Assembly (NCBI RefSeq): GCF_008180445.1 | Contig: NZ_VTER01000013.1 | Span: 61,978-125,977, forward strand | DNA from: Bacillus_AB infantis_B | GTDB lineage: Bacteria > Bacillota > Bacilli > Bacillales > Cytobacillaceae | Length of the DNA: 64,000 nt | Reading direction: 5' to 3' | Translations under genes and position numbers: made by a program | Shown: positions 50,482 through 59,750 of the stretch, one piece after another | Layout: each line of letters starts with the position of its first letter | Position numbering within the stretch: the first letter of the stretch is position 1 | Notes under the pieces: model-generated | Database searches by the model: none | What the model was told of the DNA's origin: nothing | The model's input: the letters and a program-made list of their open reading frames with translations, nothing else

Positions 50482-51696
50482 CTATTTTTCCGTCATGAAA
50501 TCCTGAGAGAATCTCTTTCTGACCGCCAGCAGGTAGATACCGCCGAATAGCAGCAATATACCCGCAATCAGGAAGGTTATCACCACACTGATGTTCTCTG
50601 CAATGGCCCCGAATAATATTGTTGAAAGAGCAAATGCCAGGGAAACCAGCGTATGCTGGGCACTGAACACCTTTGGCAGCTCTTCTGCAGATACCACTCT
50701 TTGTATATAGGTGTACATGATGATGCCTTTGATCTGATGGATAAGCCCGCTGAGAAACACTAATAGCAATGCAGCCCAGGCCAGTGAATTGGCGCCAAAC
50801 AGCAATGTCACTATGGCCACTCCGAAAGAGGAAGATATTAAGGTGAGTTTCATATTTTTTTCAAAAATAGAAGAGAATTTCGTGCATATGACCCCGCCCA
50901 ATATCAAGCCCATGAAAAAAGCAGTGTTGATATAACCCCACCATGCTTCCCCTGTCTTTAAAACTTCCGCAACAAACACATAAAGAATGGCAGCTATCCA
51001 GACTACGTTAGCAATGGCTTCTATTAGAATCACTACATGAAAGCTGCGCAGAGCAGGCTGCGTCCATATAAAGATCCAGCCTTCCAGCAGAACCTTCACT
51101 GTCCCCTGCTTTTCAGGGCTGGGCTGAAAAGGAGTTCTATCATTAATCAGCTGCATCATGAGGGAAGAGACAGCATAGAAGGCCAGTGTAAGCCAGATGA
51201 CATACTGCCCGCCTATCGCTGCAGTCAAAATGCCGCCGAATGCCCAGCCGCCTAATTGGATAGATTCATTTAATAAAGCTAAAAAGCTGTTGGCTTTCAT
51301 CAGTTCTTCTTTCTCCACCAGCCTTGGCAGCATGGCGTCTGAAGCCGGAAGTGCCCAGCCATCGAAAACAGCAATAACAAAAATCAATACCAGGACGAAC
51401 AGAATATCTGGAGCACTTTGCACCAGAAGCCGGCCGGCAAGAAGAGACAGCACAGCCGTTTTGCTAACCTGGGAGAAAACAAGCATGGATTTCAGCCTGA
51501 ATTTATTCAGCAATAACGGAGAAACAGCTCCGCTTACCGCCCGTCCTGCCATATTCAAAAACGGCAGAAGCGCCAGGTACACCGGAGAACCGGTAACAGA
51601 ATACAAAATGGATATTAAGCCTACTATATAAAACACATCTCCTAAATTGGCAAGTGACTGCCCAATCCAAAGAGACCGGAAAGATTTGCTTTTCAT
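50482..51696 (-). CDS. MFS transporter
   Basis: 404-aa, twelve-helix major facilitator protein. LWIGQSLANLGDVFY near the N-terminus and DAMLPRLVEKEELMKANS after helix 4 are typical of the DHA3-like (MefA/enterobactin-exporter-like) drug efflux group. Substrate unknown. Separate transcription unit with its own terminator. Confidence 0.88.
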   Translation of the reverse strand: MKSKSFRSLWIGQSLANLGDVFYIVGLISILYSVTGSPVYLALLPFLNMAGRAVSGAVSPLLLNKFRLKSMLVFSQVSKTAVLSLLAGRLLVQSAPDILFVLVLIFVIAVFDGWALPASDAMLPRLVEKEELMKANSFLALLNESIQLGGWAFGGILTAAIGGQYVIWLTLAFYAVSSLMMQLINDRTPFQPSPEKQGTVKVLLEGWIFIWTQPALRSFHVVILIEAIANVVWIAAILYVFVAEVLKTGEAWWGYINTAFFMGLILGGVICTKFSSIFEKNMKLTLISSSFGVAIVTLLFGANSLAWAALLLVFLSGLIHQIKGIIMYTYIQRVVSAEELPKVFSAQHTLVSLAFALSTILFGAIAENISVVITFLIAGILLLFGGIYLLAVRKRFSQDFMTEK

Positions 51697-51856
51697 ATAA
51701 CCTGCCCCTCTTTATCTTAGAATTTAATGATAAAAAGGGAAATTTACAATGGACGATGCCTCCTTCTGATCGTTCAAAACTTTAGGTTTAAAAATTTTTC
51801 CGGCAGAACAGGTTTTGGCTCAGTGAACAATCTGAGGGGGAGGTTTTAAAAAGCAA

Positions 51857-52435
51857 TCAATCCTTATACAAATTCATTTTAAGAAAGTCTTCCTTCAGGA
51901 TACCGTAAAGAACGCAATCCTTATAAAGTCCTTTGGCATTTCGTATCATATGCCTGACAATTCCTTCTTGCTTCATCCCCGCTTTCGTCATCACTTTTCC
52001 AGATGCAGGGTTATCCGTATTATGTGCTGCAGCTATTTTGTGAAGATCCATTTCCATGAATCCAAACTCCATGACCGCCTTTAATGCTTCAGTAGCATAT
52101 CCTTTATTCCACCAGTCATAGCCCAGGGAATAGCTGACGCTGCAGTTTCCGGTGGTCAGATCCCAATCATACAAGTCAATTTCTCCGACTAATTCCCCCG
52201 TGGCTTTCAATTCGATTCCCCACCAGCAAAAGTCTTTCCTTTCATATCTGGCTGCTATATCCGCCACTCTCGCATTGGTTTCAGGAACCGTCCTGTGTGC
52301 GGCACTCACCCTGTTTTCTGCTACGCGCTCATCCGAAAGCCATCGGTCGAAAATGGCTTGGCTGTCCGAACGTTTCAGCCTTCTGAGATTCAGTCTTTCG
52401 GTCCCCATTAGCGGTGTTCCCAAATAGGTGATCAT
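51857..52435 (-). CDS. GNAT-family N-acetyltransferase
   Basis: 192 aa. ERLNLRRLKRSDSQAIF at the N-terminus and YDWWNKGYATEALKAVMEFGF (RimJ/RimL-type acetyl-CoA region, quoted in part) place it among RimJ/RimL-like acetyltransferases. ATG 52435 lies 1 nt from the HAD stop, so the pair is coupled. TTG 52444 is also in frame. Substrate unknown. Confidence 0.85.
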   Translation of the reverse strand: MITYLGTPLMGTERLNLRRLKRSDSQAIFDRWLSDERVAENRVSAAHRTVPETNARVADIAARYERKDFCWWGIELKATGELVGEIDLYDWDLTTGNCSVSYSLGYDWWNKGYATEALKAVMEFGFMEMDLHKIAAAHNTDNPASGKVMTKAGMKQEGIVRHMIRNAKGLYKDCVLYGILKEDFLKMNLYKD

Positions 52436-52436
52436 T

Positions 52437-53057
52437 TCAGCCAAAAACCTTTAAGAGATCTTCAAATTTTTTAATCTCCATATCATATCCACTTACTTCC
52501 CCGAAGCCGTATTGAGCATAAACGAAAGGAATCCCTGCGAATTTGGCGGCTTTTCTGTCGCCTTCTGTGTCACCTACATATACCGGGCTGGAAAGCTGAT
52601 TTCTTTCGATGATCAATTTGATATTTTCACCCTTCGAAAGGCCGGTACGGCCGGGGTTTTCGAAATCAAGAAAATATTTTTCAAGCTTATGATATTTATA
52701 GAAAACCTCTATGTAGCCTTCCTGGCAGTTGCTGACGATGAAGAGCTTATATTTTTGCGAAAGTTCCTCCAGGACTTTTTCCACACGCTCATAAAGTTTT
52801 CCTCCATGAATCCCCAAATAGTGCTCTTCCGCTTCCCTGCATTCCTCCACCAGCTGCTGACGCTGTTCTTCCGTTATATCAGGAAACAGCCTGCGGCTTA
52901 TTTCATCCATCTGCAGGCCCATTGTTCCTTCAAAATCTTCCCGTGTCAATTTGCCTTCCTTGCGGTCATCTTCTTTAATGACACTGTTCCAGGCAACCAG
53001 AACTGTATCAATTGAATCCCAGATGGTCCCATCTAAATCAAAAATAATGCTGTCCAT
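52437..53057 (-). CDS. HAD-superfamily phosphatase (phosphoglycolate phosphatase-like)
   Basis: 206 aa. Motif I IIFDLDGTIWDS has both Asp residues (7 and 9), motif II is IVSNCQ, and VGDTEGDRKAAKFAG is motif IV. The cap is helical. The start at ATG 53057 is chosen by conservation of the first strand; in-frame codons extend to 53108. Upstream gene of the coupled HAD-GNAT pair. Confidence 0.87.
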   Translation of the reverse strand: MDSIIFDLDGTIWDSIDTVLVAWNSVIKEDDRKEGKLTREDFEGTMGLQMDEISRRLFPDITEEQRQQLVEECREAEEHYLGIHGGKLYERVEKVLEELSQKYKLFIVSNCQEGYIEVFYKYHKLEKYFLDFENPGRTGLSKGENIKLIIERNQLSSPVYVGDTEGDRKAAKFAGIPFVYAQYGFGEVSGYDMEIKKFEDLLKVFG

Positions 53058-53113
53058 GCCTATCATCCTCTCTTTCATTATGAGTATTCGTGATGCTGTA
53101 CACTCCATCCATT

Positions 53114-53839
53114 TCAGTCTAATTCTCCCTCATTTAATCTCCCAATAGCCTTAACAGCTTCATCAACATGTGAAGCATCAATAATCTCTATTTTTCTGCT
53201 GCTTTCTTTTTGTATAGCTGCAGCTTCTTCCGCATTTTCACTCGGAATGATCAGGCAGGAGAATCCAGCTTTCTCGGCAATCCGGATCTTTTCCTTTATC
53301 AATCCTACGTAAGATACTTCTCCATGCTCATTAATCGCGCCTGTTACTGCAATAGGCAGCCTGTTTTCAAGGCGGCCTTCATTAATGAGGCCTGAAAGCG
53401 CCAGGCTGAGTCCGGCACTATTGCCGGCAATGTCTGGCTGCTGTATAAATCTCCTGAGCCAATCTTCTTCTTTTCCCAGATATTCTGCTGCGCTCTCTTC
53501 CATTTGCAGCAAAGGTTCTTTCTGCAGATGCAGCCATTTTAGCAGCTGCCGGTTTTTGCTCTCATATCTGATTTTATGATCCACTGCAGCAATGGACAGT
53601 ACGTCAACTCCCTGCGCTGCCAAAATCTTTCTGGCGTCTTGTTCACTGTTCTGGTTTTTCAGCGTAAATTCAGCGACACCTACTGAAAAAATTCCCGATC
53701 CCTTTAAAGCCTCATTCGGTTCCTGATAGGCATAAGCGACATGCGAAGGGGGAGAGCTCAGCGCTACCAGCAGCAGCGGCAGTTCATAGCAGAACAGGAT
53801 GACGAGGAGAAGGCTGAAACGGTGATTTGTATTCTGTTT
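53114..53839 (-). pseudogene. Lon-like (S16) protease domain protein with no normal start codon
   Basis: The C-terminal half is an S16 domain with the catalytic Ser in GNSAGLSLALSGL and the Lys in GLIKEKIRIAEKAG. The first usable start in frame is TTG 53623. However, the frame is open and protein-like up to a TAA at 53840-53842, including a hydrophobic anchor (FSLLLVILFCYELPLLLVAL) and EPNEALKGSGIFSVGVAEF. No ATG, GTG or TTG exists in that stretch. Either a frameshift in the A-rich run near 53835-53850 separated it from its start, or a rare start is used. Catalytic residues look intact. Confidence 0.6.
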
Positions 53840-54006
53840 TTACGTTTTTGGCGGAAAACAAACCATAAATTCAGCAGAATCACCAGCAGGAGGAACAGCA
53901 TAAAGACAAAGGCATATTCATTGATGATTTCAAAAAGATATAGAAGCAAAAAGACTATATAGAAAAAGAATGTCATGATACCGGCAATGACACCAGTTTT
54001 ATACAT
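53764..54006 (-). CDS. Small two-TM membrane protein, perhaps the 5' part of the Lon-like gene
   Basis: Two hydrophobic helices (GVIAGIMTFFFYIVFLLLYLF and YAFVFMLFLLLVILLNLWF, partly quoted) followed by basic RQKRKNR. After that the frame runs over the anchor-coding region of the Lon-like gene and reads as low-complexity Ser/Cys sequence, so the true end is doubtful. GGGGG upstream supports ATG 54006; GTG 54057 is in frame. Not recognised. Confidence 0.4.
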   Translation of the reverse strand: MYKTGVIAGIMTFFFYIVFLLLYLFEIINEYAFVFMLFLLLVILLNLWFVFRQKRKNRIQITVSAFSSSSCSAMNCRCCW

Positions 54007-54137
54007 TATCGATCCAAGCCCCCATTGTTCCGGCTTCGTCAGCTTTTTTCGCAGCACGCAAATTTTTAATAGCAGGCTGCGAGGTCCAGCTTATAAAATG
54101 GTTTTTATAATTCTTAGATTCAGCCTGATATTACAAA

Positions 54138-54503
54138 TCAAATCCAAACATCATTCTCCGCTGTCTGCTCTGTTCTTTCCTGCCCGGTATTTATAACGCC
54201 CTTCGGCTCTACAAGCATGATTTTGCATTCATTCTCCGCGTAAGGTTTATGTTCAGCATTTTTTGGGATGACAAACAGCTCCCCTTCCCCGAGCTCCACT
54301 TTTCCGTCGCGGAATTCAATGGTCAGCCTGCCTTCCAGAACGATAAAAACTTCGTCCGTGTCATCATGCTTATGCCATACAAAGTCCCCTTGGACTTTAA
54401 CAAGCTTAAATTGATAATCATTCATTTCAGCAATGACTTTAGGGGACCAATGATCCGCAAATCTTGAAAACTTCTCTTGAAAATTGATTGGTGAATAATT
54501 CAT
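54138..54503 (-). CDS. Cupin-domain protein
   Basis: 121-aa single-domain cupin. HKHDDTDEVFIVLEGR and the second motif GELFVIPKNAEHKP provide His, His, Glu and His metal ligands. AAAGGAGAG supports ATG 54503 over 54569. Small bacterial cupins of this type have no agreed substrate. Confidence 0.88.
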   Translation of the reverse strand: MNYSPINFQEKFSRFADHWSPKVIAEMNDYQFKLVKVQGDFVWHKHDDTDEVFIVLEGRLTIEFRDGKVELGEGELFVIPKNAEHKPYAENECKIMLVEPKGVINTGQERTEQTAENDVWI

Positions 54504-54659
54504 CGTACTCTCCTTTATACTTAATTGCGTTTTGCTGCAAAAGATAATTGTCAGATCCATCCTCTTCACTATGCTTCTAGATAAAGAGGCGATAATCCTT
54601 CCTGATCAAAAAGCGACCTTCCTGGACCGGAATGGGGGAATCAGTGACAGGCTGAAAAA

Positions 54660-54850
54660 TAAACGTAGAAATTCCCCCTAAATTCAATAAAACGCTAAAA
54701 CTAGCTCAAATAGACGGAGAAATTCCGCCTATCGACTTAAAAAACATAAAATTGGGCAACTTTGATCCGCTTAACCGGAAATTCTCCGCTTATATACACC
54801 CACCCGTGCCATATTCAGCAGCTTACCCGGAAATTCTCCGCTTATTTTAA
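54660..54850. repeat. Degenerate repeats with GAAATTCTCCGC core
   Basis: The 490-nt gap between the cupin and MFS genes has no gene. It contains two exact copies of CCGGAAATTCTCCGCTTAT (54775-54793 and 54827-54845) and two decayed ones near 54666 and 54716, spaced about 50-60 nt. Confidence 0.6.
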
Positions 54851-54996
54851 GGCTTGCTGGTCATTGCAAATGAGGATAAGACTTCCTGTGTTTTTTAAAA
54901 AGCGGCTCTGTCAGCCGAAGAAACCTTTCTTCATACAATACCACAAAATGTAAACACCCCTTATTAAATGCAGCAATCTTTACGAAAGGAGCCTAA

Positions 54997-56274
54997 TTAA
55001 ATTGCCGTTTCAGCTGCCGCCTTTTCAAACCCTTCTTCGATCCGGCTGTATTTAGGCAGCACAGCTGTGTAAAACAGGCCGACCAGTATCAGGCATCCTC
55101 CTACAAGCCAATAAAGCATTTCTACCTTCAGGATCGCCGGGAAGCTGTAGGCGATGAAGCCGAGGGTGACTGACTGTGAAAGCATCATCAGCGGGCTGAT
55201 CCATCCCTGGACCCTTCCCATCATTTTTGGGTCGATGATGCTGGGCATCCATCCGCCGATAGCGATATTAACAAGAGGCAGGCCGAGGGATGTCAGGAAA
55301 ATCAATACCATAAACAAGATGATCGATTCTGCAAAAGAAGCGGCAATCACAAAGGCCCCTGTAATGGTGATTCCGGCAATGATCATCTGATAAAGCTTTA
55401 TTTTCTGGGAAAGCAAGGTGGCGATGAAGCTGCCGAGCAGAATGCCTGCTCCGAAAACCATTCCAATGACAACCGATAATTCTTCATATGTTTCAGGTGC
55501 AAGCCTGTATTTCAGCATAAAAACCGGCATAACGCTGAAACCGCCGTTCACAACACCGAAAACGAAGAAACCAACAAGCAGTGCTGACAGCAGCTTATTG
55601 TTCAAAATATACTGCATCCCCACTTTGAAATCCTTAAATACAAGCTTAAGATTTAGGTCCTTCATTGTGTGCTTTCCATTAGGAAGGCGGACCTCTTCTG
55701 CAATGCGGCATGATCTGATCAAAAGGGCACTGAGCCCGAATGTGACAGCATCTACCAGGATGGCCCCGTAAACGCCCACTGTCCAGTAGGCCAAAATGCC
55801 AAGGCCGTTCCCGAACAGCATGAATAGACTCATGATCAGCTGGTTCAAGCCGGCTGCAGCCGTATAGTCATCTTCTTTCAATATCCCCTGGACCATCGCA
55901 TGCTCGGCCGGGAAAAAGAACTTCTGCACAGCGCTCCTCAGGAACAATACAAAGAAAATCAAAGGCATCCAGCCTATCAGGATTGTCCCGATCAATGCCA
56001 CTGACAGTGCGGCAGTGATCCAGTCACAATAATAGGCAATTTTCTGCCGGTCCATCCTGTCTGCAAAAACCCCGACAAGGAAAAATACCGCGAGCGTCGG
56101 GAGGCTGTACATGAGCTCAGTAATCGAGGCATATACAGGCTGATCTGAGAAACGGTCCAGCAAGTAGAACATGAAGGCAGTCAAGCCTATTGTGCTTCCC
56201 ATCTGTGAGGTGAAGTTGGCAAAAAATAATCTGGCATAATTCTTATTCTGAAAGATTTCTTTGAATTTTTTCAT
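54997..56274 (-). CDS. MFS transporter
   Basis: 425-aa, twelve-helix major facilitator of the DHA3/enterobactin-exporter-like group: FFANFTSQMGSTIGLTAF at the N-terminus, VFADRMDRQK after helix 2, and PAEHAMVQGILKEDDY. GAGGGAG precedes the ATG. Probably drug or metabolite efflux; substrate unknown. Confidence 0.88.
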   Translation of the reverse strand: MKKFKEIFQNKNYARLFFANFTSQMGSTIGLTAFMFYLLDRFSDQPVYASITELMYSLPTLAVFFLVGVFADRMDRQKIAYYCDWITAALSVALIGTILIGWMPLIFFVLFLRSAVQKFFFPAEHAMVQGILKEDDYTAAAGLNQLIMSLFMLFGNGLGILAYWTVGVYGAILVDAVTFGLSALLIRSCRIAEEVRLPNGKHTMKDLNLKLVFKDFKVGMQYILNNKLLSALLVGFFVFGVVNGGFSVMPVFMLKYRLAPETYEELSVVIGMVFGAGILLGSFIATLLSQKIKLYQMIIAGITITGAFVIAASFAESIILFMVLIFLTSLGLPLVNIAIGGWMPSIIDPKMMGRVQGWISPLMMLSQSVTLGFIAYSFPAILKVEMLYWLVGGCLILVGLFYTAVLPKYSRIEEGFEKAAAETAI

Positions 56275-56393
56275 TTAAGCTCCCTCGATTCCGGTTAATT
56301 GCTTTAATCATAATGCTTTTTCCGGAAAGAGATAAGCGCCTTCTGATGGTTTCTTACTCCTCCTCAAGGCGGAGGAACCCTAAGCCGCATAAA

Positions 56394-56419
56394 AACGCCG
56401 TTCCTTCAAGGAACGGCGC
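56394..56419 (-). terminator. Terminator of the mannitol operon end (mtlD)
   Basis: CGCCGTTCC / GGAACGGCG stem followed by TTTTTATG on the minus strand. Confidence 0.9.
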
Positions 56420-56427
56420 ATGCACTA

Positions 56428-57570
56428 TTATTTTTTCATCTGCTCATACTGGCGGGCAGCTTCTTTTGCAATAAGATTGTCTTCCTCCAGCCCGCTGACT
56501 TCCTTGAGCACATATAATGGCCCGTGCTCTTTCAGCATCTCCTGGATTTTAACGGCTTCCTCATCTCCCTGGAAGTCGAAATGCAATGCCGCAGCAATGG
56601 CCTTGGCAAGATTCTCGAAGTGCAGACCTGCCTTCATTGCCTGTTCTGCAGGACGGACAAGCCTGTCATTCGGCCCAAGCTTCCTTATCGGTGAACGTCC
56701 TACCCTTGTTACACCGTCGTTCAGGAAACCGTTCTGGAAACGGCCGATAATTTTCCTGATATACTGTGCATGCTCTTCAGCATCAAGCCCATATTCCTTT
56801 ACAAGATAGGCGCCAGTTTCCTTGAGCGTCGCTTCAGCCTGTTTGTAGACAGCTTCATCCTTCAGGGCTTCATCAATGGTTTCCTTGCCTGCAAGGTACC
56901 CAAGATAGGCGATGACAGCATGGCCTGTATTGACGGTAAATAGTTTCCTTTCAATAAAAGGAGCAAGATCTGGAACGATTTTCATTCCTTCTACAGCAGG
57001 GATATCTGTTGGTGCTTCGACAACCCACTCATAGTAAGGCTCAACCAGCACATCAAGGGACCCTTGGTTATTCTGGATCGGGACAATCCGGTCTACAGCT
57101 GAATTAAAGAAGAATACCCGGCCTTCCAGCTTTCCTGCCGTTTCTTCATCAAGGTTTTCAAGAATATAGCCTTTCAGCAGGTCTGTAGCTGAGATCTGGT
57201 TTTCGCAGGCAATGATATAAAGCTTTTCATCAGTCTTCTTAACTCTTTCCGCAACGCCCTTGGCAATGAGCGGGGCAATGCGCGGCAGGATATTCGGACC
57301 GATCGCTGTTGTAAGATACTCAGCCTCGCCGATGGCTTCAATCACCTGGCTTTCCTGTGTCAAATTATTAAGTCCTGAAACAGAGCTGATCTTCTCTGAT
57401 GAACCATTCTCGGCAGCCAGATTGACTTTATATTCGCCTTGTTCATTCAATAGATTGATGATTTCTTCTGCAATATCAACAAAAGTTACATGATACCCTG
57501 ATTTAGAGAACAGCGCGCCAATAAAGCCGCGGCCGATATTCCCTGCACCAAAATGTACTGCTTTTTTCAT
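56428..57570 (-). CDS. mtlD: Mannitol-1-phosphate 5-dehydrogenase
   Basis: 380-aa NAD-dependent enzyme that oxidises mannitol-1-phosphate to fructose-6-phosphate. The N-terminal HFGAGNIGRGFIG binds NAD, and LFTVNTGHAVIAYLG contains the conserved catalytic region of the long-chain mannitol dehydrogenases. AAAGGGATG supports ATG 57570, 5 nt after the mtlR stop. Last gene of mtlA-mtlR-mtlD. Confidence 0.95.
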   Translation of the reverse strand: MKKAVHFGAGNIGRGFIGALFSKSGYHVTFVDIAEEIINLLNEQGEYKVNLAAENGSSEKISSVSGLNNLTQESQVIEAIGEAEYLTTAIGPNILPRIAPLIAKGVAERVKKTDEKLYIIACENQISATDLLKGYILENLDEETAGKLEGRVFFFNSAVDRIVPIQNNQGSLDVLVEPYYEWVVEAPTDIPAVEGMKIVPDLAPFIERKLFTVNTGHAVIAYLGYLAGKETIDEALKDEAVYKQAEATLKETGAYLVKEYGLDAEEHAQYIRKIIGRFQNGFLNDGVTRVGRSPIRKLGPNDRLVRPAEQAMKAGLHFENLAKAIAAALHFDFQGDEEAVKIQEMLKEHGPLYVLKEVSGLEEDNLIAKEAARQYEQMKK

Positions 57571-57575
57571 AGTTA

Positions 57576-59654
57576 TCATCCCTTTATCAATTGGTTTTGG
57601 ATATAGTCGAGAAAAATTTCTTCCAGTCTCTTTTTTATAGCTTCCTCACTGCCTGAAGAAAATATCAGCATCGCTTCATCATTTTCAATCAGGCTGGTGC
57701 TGATCAGGCTGACAATTTCCTGCTGCCTTGGGCTTAAAGACTCAGGCGCAAGCATAAGGAGCAGATTATCCGCCTCCATCATCCTGCCATCCATCCCTTT
57801 CAGCTGGACTGGGCGTCCGAGCCGTGACACTTGGAAAATCAGCTCATTTACTGCTTCATGGCGGCAATGGAAAAGAGCCAGCCCTGTTTTCGGTATGCCC
57901 AGCCCGCCCAATTTCTCCCGTTCCCTTAAACGGGTGATGACCTTACCGCTTTCTGCAAGGCTTCCCTGTTCTTTTGCACTATGTACCATTTGGGAAACCA
58001 CTTCCTCATGGTCAGCTGCTTCAGGAAAAAAGTAAAACCTGAAATTGCGGAGGATTTCTTTGATACTGTTTTGAACATCACCAAGGTCAGACAGCATTTG
58101 CTCCAGACCGATGCCCCGTTCTTTTTGCTTTGGGTAACTGCTTCCGGGCGAAAAGGTGCGGCTGGCTGCCAGCTCCCCTATATGTTTTTGCAGAAAGCCC
58201 TTTGCTGCCAGTATATCCTCCTCTTCCAGGAGCGGATTGACGAGGATGTACTCCAAATCTGTGTAAGGCAATCTGACTGTTGAAAAAATAATATCGTAGC
58301 TGTTCAGATCTGTTTGCTGTATTTCCTTTATAGAAGAAACTTCGACAGACATGATTTCCGGCAATTCTTTTTTGATCCTGCTGGCCAGCATTTTGGAGGT
58401 TCCAATCCCCGTCGGGCAGATGATGAGTGCATGGACTGAAAGCTGTTCCTCCCTGAGCAGCAGGACAGATCCGAAGTGAAGGGCAATGAATGCTGCCTCA
58501 TCATCGGGAAAAGAGAGGTCGCGGAACTCCAGTTCAAGGCTGTTTTTAACGGCGAGAAAAAGGGCTGGATATTTCTTCTTGATGTCTTCTGTCAATGGAT
58601 TATGCATCCCCATATTCTGCCTGATCCTGAATATTGATGTTTCCATATGGGCGAGCAGGCCCTGGAATAGGGAGAAGTCTCCTGTTAAATCTGCACTCAG
58701 CTGGGCAGATACATGCTGGATGATATTTTTGACAGACTGCCCGATCATCACACTGTCATAGTGGACGGAATCGGGTGCCTGCAATTTGGAACCTTTCAGT
58801 ACGATAGCAAGAAAACGGATATCCTGTTCAGCAAGGCTGACGGAAAATCCATCCGCGAGCTCATTGCCCAGGCTGGCAATCAGATTTGCTTCTTCCTTGA
58901 TGTCCGGAGGTTCGATGAGGTCATCCTCAATGATAAAGCCGCCTTCTGTTCTTTGAAGCGAGATGCATACATGGACCAGGATGCCGATATAGTCGCTGTC
59001 AGCCAATCTTGATTGCCCCTTATTGATTCTTCTGCCGGCAAGGCGGTCGGCTGCGTAAAGGAACTTTGAACGGAAATAGTAGAGCACCCTGGGCTTGTTC
59101 CAGCTTCCAGCCTCAAGAAGGAACAGACTTTCTATCAGCTCTTCATTAAAATAGATCAGATAATAGTCGGCCAGCGCCTTCCTTATATCAGATTCTTTTC
59201 CGGACAGCTCAACCCCTACCCCTCTTTTCCTACTGACAGAGAGCCGGTAGCTTTCGAGCCAGCCAGCCAATTCATCCAGGTATGCAGTATAGGTCGTCAC
59301 ACTGATGCCGACTTCCTTTGCTGCCGGCTGAAGTTTGAAGGGTTCCCCTTTAAGAAGCTCCAACAGAATCAGCAGCTTCCTTTCCTGGGGAGTCTGGTCT
59401 GTCGGAATGGTTTCCGCCATTGTCTGCACAAGCCGGAAAACATCCTCATTCCGCCCGGAAATCACGAGTCCTTCATCAGGCGTCCGCCCAAGCTCAAGCC
59501 CGAATTGCCGAAGAACCTTTGCAACAGATGCAAGGTCCCGGTGGACAGTCCTGGCACTCACATTTAAGTAAGAAGCAAGGGTCAGGGCCGTATGCTTGCC
59601 GGCCGTCTTTATGATCAGTTCTATGATGCTTTTCTCCCTTGAGGTAATAAACAT
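57576..59654 (-). CDS. mtlR: Mannitol operon activator MtlR
   Basis: 692-aa PRD-containing transcriptional activator. HTH domain at the N-terminus (ASYLNVSARTVHRDLA), two PTS regulation domains (about residues 170-390), an EIIB-Gat-like domain with the Cys in IICPTGIGTSKM, and a C-terminal EIIA-like domain with a His in LALFHCRHEAVNE. Phosphorylation by PTS proteins controls activity in B. subtilis and Geobacillus. AGGG precedes ATG 59654; the open frame extends to 59717. Confidence 0.93.
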   Translation of the reverse strand: MFITSREKSIIELIIKTAGKHTALTLASYLNVSARTVHRDLASVAKVLRQFGLELGRTPDEGLVISGRNEDVFRLVQTMAETIPTDQTPQERKLLILLELLKGEPFKLQPAAKEVGISVTTYTAYLDELAGWLESYRLSVSRKRGVGVELSGKESDIRKALADYYLIYFNEELIESLFLLEAGSWNKPRVLYYFRSKFLYAADRLAGRRINKGQSRLADSDYIGILVHVCISLQRTEGGFIIEDDLIEPPDIKEEANLIASLGNELADGFSVSLAEQDIRFLAIVLKGSKLQAPDSVHYDSVMIGQSVKNIIQHVSAQLSADLTGDFSLFQGLLAHMETSIFRIRQNMGMHNPLTEDIKKKYPALFLAVKNSLELEFRDLSFPDDEAAFIALHFGSVLLLREEQLSVHALIICPTGIGTSKMLASRIKKELPEIMSVEVSSIKEIQQTDLNSYDIIFSTVRLPYTDLEYILVNPLLEEEDILAAKGFLQKHIGELAASRTFSPGSSYPKQKERGIGLEQMLSDLGDVQNSIKEILRNFRFYFFPEAADHEEVVSQMVHSAKEQGSLAESGKVITRLREREKLGGLGIPKTGLALFHCRHEAVNELIFQVSRLGRPVQLKGMDGRMMEADNLLLMLAPESLSPRQQEIVSLISTSLIENDEAMLIFSSGSEEAIKKRLEEIFLDYIQNQLIKG

Positions 59655-59707
59655 CTTTATCAGCCCTATCTGCAGCCAGATTCTTTTCAGCCAAAAAACA
59701 AAAGCGC

Positions 59708-59736
59708 AAAAAGGCACAAGCTGTGCCTTTCTGCAT
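59708..59736 (-). terminator. Terminator of mtlA
   Basis: AAAGGCACA / TGTGCCTTT stem followed by TTGCGCTTTTG on the minus strand; may give partial read-through into mtlR. Confidence 0.88.
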
Positions 59737-59750
59737 GACTTTACCGGTCC

